Assembly: GCA_947034895.1 (NCBI GenBank)
Contig: OX344764.1
Location: forward strand, 37,946,935-38,010,934
Reading direction: 5' to 3'
DNA length: 64,000 nucleotides
DNA from: Rhytidiadelphus loreus
Taxonomy: Eukaryota > Streptophyta > Bryopsida > Hypnales > Hylocomiaceae
The notes under the pieces were generated by a model. The model saw only the letters and a program-made list of their open reading frames with translations. It ran no database searches and was not told where the DNA came from. Shown piece by piece: positions 1-13,984 of the stretch. The position numbers were made by a program, and so were the translations under genes. Each line of letters begins with the position of its first letter. The first letter of the stretch is position 1.

Positions 1-3000
1 CACGTCCAAAATGACAAAAATTTCAAATTTTCTACTAGTGAAAGTTTATTTTAGAATAGAGATTCCATAACTCCCAGCAAACTAAAACTCCTCATAACTT
101 TTGACTCATTGATCAAAATGGAATGATTCAAAGCTTTCCTCATACATATAACTCTAGGAAACCAATTTCAAATTTTTATTTCTAAAAAAAGTGATTTTTT
201 TTATCTGCCCAAATTGCCCGCCTAGGGAAAAAAATAACATATTAGGCCATAACTTTTGATTCATATTTTCAAATGTCATGAAATTTAGTGCATATGAAAA
301 CTTATTCCTTGTCCCCCACCTATTAAAATTTCAACCTAAAATATGCAAATCTCTTGGCACATGTACTTGCCCAAAATTTCTATATTGCCAAAAAACACAT
401 GTTGGTCCTTTAGGGGTTAAACATCTATACAGTTAGATTTTGAAAAAAAAATTGCTTCATCAGGGATAACTATAAGTCTATGCTCTTTTTTCAAAGAAAA
501 TACACACTTGAATAGGATTGGCACTTAGGGGTTAAGCTTAGAAACATTTAAAATCAAGAGCTATATAAAAGTTTAGATTTTGACTTTCAAAATGCCCATG
601 GGGCTTGCAATGTCTTTTAAGGAGGTAGAATTTGTTCATTCGAGGTCCCATAATACTTTTAGATAGAAGTAATGAGCGACTGTAGGACTACCAATCCATT
701 AGAGGAGATTTGAGGGGTCCGGGAGACCACGAGTTCCCGGAGAGTTCTCGGACTGTGAACTATATTCTAATGGGGCTGAGAGCCGGCTATGTCAGATATT
801 AATATTTTTTTCAAAAAAAATTTATTATTATTATTTTAATTTTTTTTTAAATCGATTGTACTTTGCTGTTCACAGCAAGGGGAACAATCCTGAAATAGGC
901 TTCCATACCCCTTAGATGTCCCCTAATGCCTTGTTTGATGGGAGATTCTTTATAACAATATGAAACAATAAATGTTCTAATTTGGAAGATGTTGAATGAA
1001 AGTGTAAATATTAATGTTAATGTTAGGATTGAAGTGGGAGAAATTGGTTAAGAGGGTTTGGTTGTTTTCAAATTGAGTTTTCTATTGTGAAGGAGAATGT
1101 ACGTTGAGTTTTTTGTGGCAATTTGTTGTTGTTTAGAGATTTTTAATGGTTGATTGTGGGAGTTTGAAGTCTCCTAGCAATTTTGTAATGGACAGAATAT
1201 GTATTGTTCACCATATGCCGGTGGTGAGGACGATTAGTATTTGTATTGTCCATTTTAGATTTGTTATATTTTGTAGTAGTGGTTGGTATTTGTTGAGTTT
1301 TAGAAATAGTCATGAGAGAAGCAATCATCAATGTAGTAAGTGAATTTGATGTTTGGATGGGGTAGATGGGGTGTAATTTGGTGTGGTGTAGTCTTTACAT
1401 TAAGAATGTTTAGGCATAGTTTTGCTCTACATACGGAGTGGGATTTGGGTAGGTGCAAGGGTGTAAACAATTTGGAATTGTTTGTTCTTGTGGGTGACCA
1501 TTTGTTATACCAACATTAATAGTGAGTATAAAACATCTTGAGGTTGTACAAAAAAGAAGGAATTTATGTATTTCATGTACTACATTGATGTTTTTCTAAA
1601 TCCATAGGGGTTTCAAAGTGTTCAAAACATTGTTGTATTAAAAGAAAGCATTGTTTTTTTTCAACATTTGATCTTTTGTCTTTCTTCATCAATCAATGTA
1701 TGTAAAATGATTAGCCAATGGACATTTGGAGTGCAAGAAGATGAATTGGAGAATTTTTTTTTTTAATCTTATAAGCAATATCTAATTATAACATTTAACA
1801 TCTTTTCTCTTGGAGGAAACTTTAAAAAGTAGTGGAAAAATACATGTATTAACCCTTTACTTCCTAAGAATTAATGATTTTAAGTTGTAGACTTTGATTG
1901 ATCATATTGTAGAAAGTATAATCTAAATGGAAAATTTTATTATATCATTAGCTTGAGTAAAGAACATTGCATGCATTGGTTTAAAAGAAATAGTTATTAA
2001 AATAAATCAAGATTCCCATATAAACTCTTCAAAATTGCCAAAAATATAAGAAGCCCAATATGGGCTTTTTAGGAAGTAAAGGATTAATTAAGATTTAATG
2101 AGTATGTAAAAGTTATATTTATGGCACATTTAATTTTAGATCCTTGTATTGAGTACATCATATTTTTAACTTAAGCATCTTTACTTTCAATAAAAAAAAA
2201 TTATATTACATTTTTTATATTAGTATTTTATTTTAAAATTTTTGTAGGTTCATCTTAAACTTGCAACAAAATCTTTGACCAACTGAAGGAACAAAAGAAA
2301 TAATACATTGGCGAGTACATTGGGCTTCAGTTGAGACAGAAGCATGAGATGAACAAGTTTGGATTTTTGATATTTTGAAATATTGAATATGTCAATGGAA
2401 ATGAAATTATTTCTACCATTATATTTTTAAAATTTGAAACACTTGTTATATATGTAGTTTCAAAAGGAGTTTGGTTGTCTTGATTAGTCTTAGATTAAAA
2501 ATACATATGTTTATATATAAAAATCAAGAAAATTAATGTCCTATTCTAACCAAATTGTCAATGATGCAGTTTAAACTCTAACTCAATATAAATTTCACAA
2601 ATATGCATATAAATTTTTGTACAACTTGAAGATCTTTTTTTGAGCTTTTAGCTTTAAATTTTTTTCAAAAAGAAAAATCTGCATTAAATAATAAATAGCT
2701 CATATGAAAGTCACGTTTAGAGCAATATTGAATTTCATAGTTACATGAATAATCCTATGAACTTTATATGACAATGACAATGGGCTTTATTCTTGATGCA
2801 TACATAATCTCAAAAATAAATAAATGATAGACATTGTTACAAGTTTAGTAGTAGGAAATCTCCACCATTTATTGCCTTTACCTTCGAAATACCAACAAGG
2901 GTAAGAAAAGTGGTATAGTATAAATACATCATTGAATTAATTTCTAGTCAAATTGGTTATTTTATGATTTGAAAGTAGGTTTTGAAATTTTTTAATGAAA

Positions 3001-3462
3001 AACCCATGTAAAGTATTTAGCACTTTTGATTTCTTGTTCTTAGATATTCATTTTGAAAATATTTTTGTTTTGCACCAAACAATCCATCTCAAGCTTCCCA
3101 AATTTGATTCTACTCCACTTGCAAAATCTTAAAAGTGTTTATTTTATTGTACTTCAAAGCATAGAGTCTATAAAAATCATTCTAAATATAGAATGGTATA
3201 GAAAGTTGGTTTCTACTATGATCTTCAGACCCATAAAATACACTATGTAGACAAATTTTCAGATTTTCTAAGCGTATTTTGTATTTGATATGAATTATCT
3301 TTAAAATAAAATCATGACAATTTTCAATTGTCACAAAAAAGTCTGAAATTTTTATAACTTGAAGTGCTTGTTCTAATGCATGCATTTTTTGTCATCTTCT
3401 AAATCCTTCCTCAAGATCTAAACTTCACTCACGAAATGATTGTTTTGGAACTTCACCCCAAA
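1..3462. other. AT-rich region without recognisable gene
   Basis: Open frames here are at most about 67 codons, lack splice context and resemble no family I know. The sequence is AT-rich with homopolymer runs. No transposase or RNA gene was recognised. Confidence 0.7.
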
Positions 3463-3879
3463 TAAGGTAGAACTGCCCAATTCCGTTAGTGATTCAAATT
3501 CAATTCTGTGGTCTATAGCTTTGTCCCAATTCCGTCAGAAAAACATGCAAATTCGCTTCAGATTCTAACAAGAGTAGCTTATTAATGCTATTAAAAGACA
3601 ACGTGTCAATTAATGATTGGTGGATCTTCAAGTGCTATTAGATACATTGGAAAGTGGTATTGAGTTGTAAGAGGACGTTTATGAATCCAATCTAGTGGTG
3701 GTTTTGCAATTTCACTTCAGAAATTTACAGAAATTACAATTTTTATTGGAAAATTATAATTCCACTTGGGTTTGACTCCCGAAACAAAAGCACACCTCTA
3801 AAAAATATGTATCTTTCCTACAGTTGGCTCCAATATAGTCAGATTGCGAATCAGGGTGGTAATGGGTAGTTCTACCTTA
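3463..3879. repeat. MITE-like element with GGTAGAA-type inverted ends
   Basis: The left end reads TAAGGTAGAACTGCCCA and the right end is its inverse with one change (TGGGTAGTTCTACCTTA), enclosing 417 bp without coding capacity. Weaker inverted similarity continues for about 15 bp inward. The interior resembles, in inverse orientation, a stretch at about 44020-44380, so this is a dispersed family. TA or TTA target duplication is possible but not clear. Confidence 0.6.
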
Positions 3880-4439
3880 ATTACATGAAATCAATCAAGT
3901 TTAGTTCTACTCCAATTTGAAGATTCCTAAAATTGAACATTGTATTGTAATTTGAACTTTCAGCCAATCACTACTCTTTTGGTTTTCTATTAATAAATAT
4001 AAAATATTATTTACATGATGGTGAAATTTATTAATATACACCTAAGTATAGTGAAAGTTTTTTTATCAATAAATTTATTAAATTATTAAAAAACAAAAAA
4101 TTATTTAAAATATAAAAAAAAATAATAATTTTATACAATTGTCCACACAGTGTATTTGTCCAAAATAGTACTTCAACATGTCCAAAATTTGTTGAAAAAA
4201 AATTTGAATTTCTCAATTAATTATGACAATTTTTGAAGTCTGAATACTTATGAAAGCCACTATTGAAGACATGCAATTTCATATCTGAAAAATAAAAATA
4301 AAATATTTCATTCATATGGAGTATATATAATAGAACTTCTATAGTAGTGGCAAAAGGAAGTATAAAATGTGAACAATTTTGATGCTTTATAGTTTATTCA
4401 TTAGCTGTCTTTATAATATAGGATGCTCTCTAGACACAG

Positions 4440-4814
4440 TATGGTAGAACCATCCATTCCCAACCAAGGATCCATACCCAACTTGTAGTGTGGAGCTATT
4501 TCCAACCAAGGATCAAATAGATTTCCAACCAAAGCTTGGAATGTTTTCTTCTCTCCTTATCAAGATTGGGACGAATAAGGTCATGACACATATCCCAAAG
4601 TAGTGAGCAAGAAAGTAGTTCTTAAATGATCAGAATTGGAAGAGTCTATACATTGGGTATGGGTTCAGACCAACTTTTGGCTTTCAAAACTCATAGTAAT
4701 TTCAGTGCAAGGCATAAAATTGCGAAAAAATTTACAATCTCCATGGTTTCTATCTTCCTACATGGTAGAAAATTTACATTGCTTAAGTGGTCAACTATAG
4801 GTGGTTCTACCATA
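4440..4814. repeat. MITE-like element, related ends
   Basis: The ends TATGGTAGAACCATCC and GGTGGTTCTACCATA are inverted copies of each other, enclosing 375 bp of non-coding DNA. The GGTAGAAC core is shared with the elements at 3463-3879 and 50158-50416, suggesting one family with diverged ends. Confidence 0.5.
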
Positions 4815-4997
4815 ACTGAGGACCCCTAAACAGGGCTTATTTGCAGAAAATGTACATGGAGAATACTAAAAATGCAAGGATTTTTGGTAATTTTCAATGG
4901 ATTATGTACAGCAATGGAAGTAGTACATTACAACAAAGACAATTCAGGCACAAATATCAAACTAAAAGACCTGGTACACAATTCTACTCTTCTGAAG

Positions 4998-7900
4998 CTA
5001 GAACTGACGATCAAGCTTGAGTAGAGAGGATTCCAAAACTGAAAGGCTTTGAGGACATTCATAGCGCATGTAGAAGACGGGACAATCAGAGTTTGTACAA
5101 AGAACAGACTGAAAATGCCCTCCCGATTGGCACCTGTTACATTCCGCGTGAGCTCCAGCCAGCTTTCTCTCCTGCTCAGCCATGTCATAAAATATAGCGG
5201 TTGCTGCTCTCTGCGCTCGACCTGCCAGAGTACAGTCTTGACATAGAGCTCCTTGCTCGTTTTCCAGCGGTTTTCTGTAATAAAAATAAAAGCACAAGTC
5301 AAGATTTGTTCCACTTCCTGGTTCACTTTGGCAATTGTGCACTTGTTACGAACATCAGTGGACATCAGGACATCAGCGGATAAAGGCCTCGATAAGAAGA
5401 AGCTTGTGGGTGGGCTAGTCACTACCTGCCATACAGGTGGAAAAAAGGACTGAAAGTGGATGTGAATTTGAGTCCAGATGTTATGAATAATAATCTCTTG
5501 AACTTTTATCATCATACCTGCAAACGAGACAAAGTGCCTTGGGTCGGAAGAAGTTGCTAACTAAGCCCTGTGTCCGGTTCGGTGCACCCACGTATGCATT
5601 TGGGGGAGGGACAGTATGGCTACCAGTAAATAACTCCCTCAATGTTGAAGGATCCGTAACAAACTCCAGAATCTGATTCATCAGAAGATTGCAGTATCAC
5701 AATTTGAGGCGATGTACGCAGTTCTGAACCTTCTGGAAATAAACTATACGTTCAAAGTACGCGCTAATAGAAATTGAGATATATCTAACAAGAATTAGAT
5801 CAATGATAAATGCAGGCACAGTAAACTGCAGCTCACACGGAACGATAGCCAACTAAGGCAACTCCGCTCATCCCATGTAAGCATACGTCAGATTGAGAAA
5901 GAGTTGGAAGTATAAAAGACAGAAAATGCAGGTTCAATAGTCTTACAGATTCCAGAGGCTTGCGAAGCTTGTTCTCAAGATACACATGTGTATTCACCGG
6001 AATGCCTCCAAGGAGTGCATCAATTGGATCTTCCGCCATGTCATCCTGCCACAGTAAGAGTGAGAGAAAACTCTAGATCTAGCAGTTTCTTTCTTCCCTA
6101 ATTCATTGAAGTTAACAGAAATGCCTACAACTTGAGCATTGACAATTACAATAACTTCGAATGTTAGAGACTTGAGTAAAAAAGATGTGATCATTGGCCA
6201 GTCCATCCCGCCTTCCGAATCTGTGCATTGATTAAAATGGAAGTTCTTGTAAGCTTAAATGGTGAGCATCAGCCGATTTACCTGAAGCTTGTTTGAGTTA
6301 GCCATGAGAATATAAGGCACCCTTTCCCCAATATGAAACTGCCGATCCGGATCCTTGCGTTTCAACCTCACAGAAAGAGCCACATGGGGACCTCGCCCTT
6401 CTTCAGCAGTTGAAGCCCCCACATGCTTGTTGGAACCTTTCGTAACTGCAGCTAGCTTTGTAATATCATGATCATCCACGCGCCAGAGACCCTGCATTCA
6501 ACCAATCAATAACTTAGTAAATGACCTGAAAGACATCAACGCGGAGTAGACCTTGTTTGAAATCATGAAATGATAATTGACTTCTCACTTCCCTATTCTC
6601 TCAAACGATCCAGTGATTAAGCGAGAATCCTCATAATAAGAGATCAAATTGAGCATGCAACATTACAAAAAACCATCCTGCAATGAAAACGAAAAACAAG
6701 AGTAAACTGCCCCTCCACGCCTGAAGATAAAAAGTGCCACCAAGGAGGAATTTCACTACGAATGACCAGAGCCTTACCCCAGTCATGACATACTCATATA
6801 AGCTCAACTTGGCTGACACCACTTGTCGTATGGAGTTCTTGCAATTTTCCAAAGCTCGTGATACGTCGTTTTCCACAAGTATGTCGCTCAGAGCCTGCTT
6901 GCAAATTTGTCGGACAAATCTAGGCACATCTCTCCTTTCAGCTTCAATACCTTTCACAAATAATGTACCCTGCCCTTTGTTTGCTTGGCTGCTCGTGTAC
7001 TGCTTGCCGGCGTACCTATTCACCTGCTCGTACGCCAATTGTTAAGTGTCAACAAAGGCGATGTGAACAAACTCAGATACCTTCTCAGAAATAAATGAAT
7101 TTTAGAATCGTAAAGCATATGCACAAATATTGAAGGGTGAAAAATGACCTGAAGGAGAAGAAAAGGACAGAGAACCTGCAAAATGAAATTTGTTCTGGCG
7201 TCAGTAAGAGCAAAGGGAACCCAAAACCACACGTCCAACAGAAGCTAGATTAAATATTCATGATATTTATTTCATGATTGAACATGGGGATTGCTGAAAT
7301 GTCAGACTTTTGAAATTTTGAAATCACCCTTTCGAACTTGAGAACAATGGGAGAGGGAAAGGCTTGAGAAACGATTTCAGCAGCTTGTGTGCCCATTTTG
7401 ATAGCGTCATCAATGCTGGCATCTTGGAAGCGAACAAAAACACTGTCGGTTTGTGCATAAATGACCTGAAACTTTTCAGAGACACCGCCAACAAGCTGCA
7501 CAGCCTGCTTACATGTGGCCGCCCCCATGCTGCAGTAATCAAATACACCATTAGAACAATCACGAATCTACATTAGACACAGTATCAAACCTCAGTGAAG
7601 CTCTCATGTTTACAAAATTGCAACCCCTAAGAATGTCATTGTTTGGAATTTGTCTAGCCGAACGGTCAGATTTTTGGTTCCTTTACTAAGAGTACCGATC
7701 CCAAGCACACACCAACTACCACAACGTAAAATCCAATAGCATGGGAGAAGAAAGACTCTCTCTAGAAAGTGGCTTGAACCCGCAAATCTTTGTCTAATTA
7801 CCACAATCCCTACATATCTTGAGATGATGTGAGATAAATCAAGATCAATCTTTGATGGGCACAGATGATCTCAACTGTTTGTACGTTACCTCAGGCAAGT

Positions 7901-10900
7901 GTCCGCTAATGGAAGTGCCTGCTGAGGTGATGCACTCGCACCTGTGAATCCATATAAAGCATTTGAGCAAAGCTGCAGCCAGTCATAACAATACAGATTT
8001 CAGTTAGTGCATACTGAACGGCAGATGCTACGGTAGTGGAGAATCAGGGCACAGAAGGCAATTTTATAAAAAATTAATTCCCATCACAAGTCACTTTGAA
8101 CTTAGACACCAAAAGAAGATGATTGCACCTTCAGTGCCTTCTGCCTCCCATCCAATACAGCATGCTCTTCAGGACTAATATTCTCCGTGGCCATGCGGTC
8201 TCTAGCTTGCTTTCGTGCTGTAATCAAAGCACCTGCGAGGAACTAAACGTTGAGAAAGTACATAAACCCATAATTTCCAGGCAGTAAAGAAAGTGTTGCT
8301 ACGTAGGAATGCTACGTAAGTGTGAATAAACGACAATCTTCAGAGTTTATTTAGATCAGAAAAATGTGCAATTTTATCATGAATAAGCAAAGAAGATTCA
8401 CAGTAGAAACGAAAGCTGATGACATCTGACCCACAGCACGCTTTAAAAAATTTGTCCTTTGGAGATTGGAAAGTTAATATATATCACAGAATATGAGACC
8501 TCGGAAAAAGAATTTGGATTGGAGGTTGATGGTTCAGTGAGTTGAAACTCATACCACATATGCGGGGTAAGACACCTCGTCGTACCGATGCCACTACAAA
8601 TTGAGCACCAGTTGGGCTGAGAACATCCACCCGATTAAGAAATGAACATTAGGTGAAGCATCAAACAATTGAGCATCACAAACTATACCGAACGTGCAGG
8701 TTGATGTTTAGTCCCCACTCAACTTAACTGACTAAAAACAGTTCTCCATGTATAGACAGATTTCAGGTAGGAAGACAGACTTGTTCGAAGAGCCCAACGT
8801 GCAGAGATAATGAGAACAGAATAAAAAGAGCACGAGACTAGTGGAGAGAGTTCTTATCAGCAAAAAATCCAATAGACAGACCAAACAGAATTCAATGGCC
8901 TACCTGGTTGTTAACAAATGAGCAGGCATTGTTTTAGCGTCCTCTGGATGTACCAATGTTGTGTAGCACCTATATAACAAAGAGAATCTTAAGGAACTTC
9001 TATCCTTGGAGAAAACTGAATCAACCAGTGTTCAACACAACACCGAAACCAGAAACGATAAAGCAACATAAAAAACACCTTCAAAAAACAAGTTCGTTCC
9101 AGTTCAAGCTGTGAGTTACAATTAAAATCCACGTCTTTAAAAATAATGCTCATGACTTACAAATTATGAGCCATAAATAATGATGGGTAAAGCGAAGCAA
9201 AATCCAAGATTCCGATGGGATCCTGCATGCAAAAAATCTCAGCTCAAAAGTAAGGAAGTATCCTCCACCTTTCATGATTAATCGACCAATTATATCACTC
9301 ATCTGCTTCAACAACTTGATGTGATGCTAATAGCAAAAGCTCATTACTAGCGTTGCCATTGACACCTGAGATGATCTACCCTACGCCGGGTACCTGATAA
9401 AACCCAGCAGTGTGACTGTCTTTTGGATGTATCAGAAAAGGACTCTCTGATAGTTGCCCTGTGTCAAAGAAGCCAACAGTCACAGATTTCTGAAAAGGAA
9501 AATAGTACTCAAATTGTGCAACAACATCAAAATCAGGATCAGCATCAGCATCCATTGGCTAGGCATCGATCCGAATCCAATGGCTGGGCATCAGCATCAG
9601 CATCCGCATCATCATAATGCCAGCATAATGCATAACCCAAGTTATCAAAACTTCGCTCTTTCACATTTATTGTGGTATTCCAGAAAAGTTAGACTGTTTC
9701 TAGACATGTATGTAGTTTTATGTCCATCTTCAAATACTTTGGGCTTCATAAATACTCAAATTTTCTTCGCAGGATACAGTAATTAAGAAGGTTGAATGCG
9801 TGTGCAGGACTTCTTTTCTTTTCTATTAATGCTCATGATTTCCTACACTAAATCTAATTCGAATAACATCAAAAAATACAGAACTCACCGTTCAAAGTTG
9901 TCCCGCCTAGAAGCCAACCTTCTCTGCGTGCACTTCGTAGGAGCAAGCTCTGTGACCAGTGCAATAATAAAGTCAGGCATACTAAAAATCAATTTCCTGC
10001 ATCATTATTAAATCGGAATAACAGAGTAGAAGGATTCCAAAATGCAAGGCCCATGACTTGATGAATCAATCCACTTACTTGAACTCGCACCATTTGAGCT
10101 TTGTAGAGGACATCAGAAAGCGTCAATCCCGTAACTCTTGCCATCTCCACTGTCTCTGGAAGTGTTTGCAACTTCTCCATAAGGTTAAGAGAAACCTGTC
10201 GGACGACATGCGTCAAATATGAATCAACACATGCCATCACTCGCACAAGATTTGCCAGGGAGACAAATGGCTTGCGCAAACACCATGGAACACACGACTC
10301 GGACGCGAAGACAGCCTTCACAAGGTATTGAAGTAATGCCTTCAGTAGATATATGCTCAAATGTTCAAATGCCCACCTCAGCTTCATGGAGAGAATATGC
10401 TAAAAGTCGGGAAAGACCGCCATACTTGCCTTGCCAAAGCTCCGACACTGCAGCAGTTGAAAGAACCTCTTTGGGAGATCCTAAAAACAACTGTCCCCAC
10501 CTAATGCAACGCTATTCAATTACTGTGTTTTGGAAGGTAACCAGCAAGCAACTACATAAGAGTGTGTAGAGGATCTGAAGTCTGAAATCAAAGAAGTACA
10601 ATTCCACTCACATCTCCAACAACCAAGGCTCGGTAGCATGAGGAACAAAATTCCGTGGCGATACAAAGTCCGTACACTGGACCGCAAGGGCTTGGGTAAG
10701 GTAAACTTAAACATTTTTAATTCTCTTACTGAGGAAAAGAAATGAAAAAGAAGTACTCTTAAGATAATGGGGGCATCGATTTTGAGATGCAGGCCAAAAG
10801 ACACTTAACTCTAGCCACTGGCAAAAGACAAGCTCACCTGAGAACACTCTCCCAGAGTGAAGGTAGAGAGGTTAAATGACACCAGCACAACTCGAAGCAT

Positions 10901-13900
10901 GTCAATAACCAGTCGTCCCTCTACGTAGGCCCGAAAGACTTCTTGATTAGAAGTTGAAGTCATACGCGCTTGCTGTCTCACCCAATGCTTTCCATAAGTC
11001 ACAACTGATTTCACCTGTAAAATTCACAGATATCAACTTTAAAATCTATTATATGATCAACCACACCACACGCTCGATCAAGTCTAACCCCACCAGCACT
11101 CACCCTTATAAAAGCATCATGAACGTAATGAATGGGCATGAAGACAGACGATACCTCAGTTGTTTGGCCCTTCCGTCGACCAATATCAAAAGCTCCCAGC
11201 TTTAGGACCTTGAAACGTTCTGCTATATACCGCAAGCTCTCCTTCATTTGATAAACACATACTACATCCGGATCGATCTCCCAAAAAAAGAACTCGCGCC
11301 ACGCTGTTAGCATAGCTGGTTCAGAGTCAAACTTGCGAACCTCAACTCCTGGTAGTGCCCCTTGGTGAGGACTCTTGCCATAGGTGAAAACAACCTTTCT
11401 TGTCCTATCTTGATGCCCCGGAAAGCGAAGAATGTGAGATATCACAAGCACCGGGTCCCGTGATGGAATTGCCGAGCCCCCACCTACTAGGCTGGTGAGG
11501 CCCTCAATGTCTGTGACACTGGCTTCCACATCTCCAGGGGACCCTGATCCGATTCCCCCACTGACCACTGTCGTGCTCGGCTTCACAGGAGGTTCAGATC
11601 GTCCTCTTCCTTTACCCCTACCCCTGCCTCTTCCTGATTTGACTGGAGAAGAGATGCTGATTTCCTTAGTTTCCGGCAGCAGTCCTCCACCAGAACACTG
11701 TACATGCAAGGAAAGTATTCGTAATGGAGCAATCAGATTCCAAGTAGTCTTGTCAGAAATTGAAGGCTGAGAAGGATCGCTACTGCTTGAATCCCTTGAT
11801 TTCGGCTGCTCCCATACGCTCATTTTACTTTTAATCTGTGTGAAGTCCGGGAGATCCTCTTCGTCTGGAAGAGATGTATCACTTCGGTCATCCACGTCCA
11901 GAATAATATCTCTACTCTGTAACATGCCGAAATCCTGGCCATTACAAGGTACGCTTGGTACGCTTGGTACGCTTGGTACGCTTGCAGCTGATTCCGTGAA
12001 CTCCATGTGATTTGTCGCATCTGCGGTCAATCCAATAAGATTTCGCCAGGATGCAACTAGCTCCTTGGAGCATCTCGTCTTCTGCTGATCATGTAGAATT
12101 GGCTTAGCCTGCTTGATTTCCACCCAAGAGCCTCCTGCAATAGCTGTATCACAAAAGAATCGCATGCCCAACTGCGAAAACAAGTTAACTATCATGTGGG
12201 AAAGATGTTCAGAGAAATGTAAACAGAGGATAGAAAACACATAGGCATTAAAATAACAAGATTATCTTTAAAATTCACAAAATAACGACTGCCGGTTTCA
12301 TATTGTTAATTCCGAGGTCTCGTTCAGGTATTTAAGTACATAAAAACACAAGATGTTCCAGTTATGCAAATAATACTAACTTTGATTCCCTCTTCATGAG
12401 AAGTCCAATCCTTCCAAACGAGACCTTCGGATCGCATCTCGTTCTCCTCAGCGAGTACAGTCAGCTCCTTTGCAACTATACCAATGTCTTTACCTCTCCA
12501 GACTTCCACCTACATCAGATAGTTAGATGTGGGAATGAGTTTACAAGCAGACCACGTCCACAAAGGACATGTCTTTGCTTCTTGTCCTTAAAAACCCCAA
12601 AATTCTGTAACCTGTACGAATATAACATTAAGGCGAAAGGGTCATACCTTCAGAAACAAAAATGGTCCCCCATGACGGTAATACATAAGCGGTGTCCTGT
12701 ATTCTACAGTAATTGCAGTGATCTGCAAAACCACAACACCAATGCGTAAGAACATAAGTGACTCAGATACAAACTGATACTGAGGGCAGAAAACCCGCAT
12801 ACGCCAGAGACTTTACGCTAAGTGAATGCAAGTTCTGTTTTTTGTCAAAAAATTAAAATTTCTGCAAAAAGAACTCAATCTGATTCAGAATTTGGATTCG
12901 ACTTCCTTCCTTCAGTTGTTGCTTAGAAAAAGTGCCAAATTCCATCATCACTTGATCCACAATACAGCAAAAATGAGCGACTCCTCTCAGAAGTCAAAAT
13001 GACTTACAAATTGATCACAGGAGACACCCGTTTTCTTCCGGCTGGCTAACACTTTACGATTGAGATGTTCTTTGACAGTGTCCAGAAGGCCTTCGTTTAA
13101 GGGCACAACATTCCCATCAATGTTGCACACGGGAGCTGGAAACCAGAAATAGGGCACGAAATCTGCTCCACAAACCAACTTAACTCTTCAGTTCCAAAAA
13201 TTTGATACAACTTAAAACTTCTGAAGATCATACTCACTCTTAACAGTATACGCGTATTTGTGTGGGATATCGTCAACGTTTGTCTGGATACTCGACATCA
13301 CAAACAACGAACACTGTAGAAGACGTTTGAGGGTCACTTAACGAACATTGAATTCAAACACGAAATATAGTGCACCCGAGCTGAATCCCAACACATTACT
13401 GCATCGATGAGCAGCTCAGCACAAAGTCATGTCACTGATGACAACTCAAGATTCTGCTTGGAAAGATTGCACCCACTCCATTGATCAAGACAGAAAGGAT
13501 GCTAGTATGTCCAAAAAGAAAACAAAACGCACTCACCATTTACGTGAACTGCAATGCTCACCCCTTCCGAATTCAGCCCATACAGTAGCACCTGCTCACA
13601 ACAAAACGGTAGAATAAAGTTTTCATCTTGCTTATTTCAATTGTGTCTCTCAAGAGAGCATATTGCCAGGAGTACATCAATAAATATGATCTGTAAGCAT
13701 ACTTCCTTACACGCAGTTCACTGTACTACGGTCTAGTGATCAGAAATTGCATATGAACGTCACGCTCCTGTTCTAGCTGCTAATTTATATTTTACCCTTT
13801 CAAATAGAATCTAGCGATCCAGGACAACGTCATCGCAGAATTCTATAAGGTAGGCATTCGGCCAAGTGAAAGAATGTTAAAAGGAAAGGAAATGTCGACG

Positions 13901-13984
13901 TACAGAAGGCGGAGTGGCGGGTGAAGAAACCGGAGCATCTGTGAAGATGGCGTCCAGCAACATCATACGCACGGGTTCTTCCAT
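4998..13984 (-). CDS. DNA polymerase delta catalytic-subunit homologue, predicted catalytically impaired
   Basis: Family B polymerase matching POLD1 throughout. Exons (minus): 13984-13904, 13591-13537, 13162-13008, 12722-12648, 12509-12381, 12171-11155, 11014-10838, 10490-10377, 10195-10079, 9949-9889, 9419-9394, 9222-9161, 8969-8904, 8616-8555, 8232-8129, 7972-7884, 7626-7591, 7529-7328, 7175-7149, 7023-6778, 6491-6282, 6045-5947, 5672-5518, 5274-4998. All phases join without a stop, giving about 1213 residues (human POLD1 has 1107). Motif A (LDFASLYPS, near residue 676), most of motif B (K-LCS-N-A-LYG) and both C-terminal cysteine motifs (CLVC..CQDC and CNRC..CTNSDC) are kept. Lost: ExoI FDIEC is LHVQC (about 320-324), ExoII lacks its Asp, ExoIII YxxxD is YSLHE, and motif C YGDTDS is YAQTDS. 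A Gly/Arg/Pro/Ser-rich insert follows ExoI. By inference it is a structural or regulatory paralogue that could bind the delta B-subunit. The 5' end is uncertain: an in-frame stretch runs upstream of the chosen ATG and more N-terminal exon may exist. The junction 7884/7626 is the least certain. Confidence 0.87.

Noticed and set aside
7442..7459. Sequencing error as the cause of YAQTDS
   Set aside because: Two adjacent codons differ by several bases without a frame change, and three exonuclease motifs are altered as well; chance error cannot explain all.
7740..7810. tRNA-like B box (GGGTTCAAGCC, minus strand) in a polymerase intron
   Set aside because: No convincing A box or cloverleaf; at most a decayed SINE.
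10600..10700. Candidate extra exon (CTDFVSPRNFVPHATEP) in the polymerase gene
   Set aside because: Joining 10838 directly to 10490 gives an uninterrupted match (FTLGECSQ then LFLG) to POLD1.
13220..13310. Candidate extra exon (TNVDDIPHKYAYTVK) in the polymerase gene
   Set aside because: The flanking exons join in phase and match POLD1 without it.
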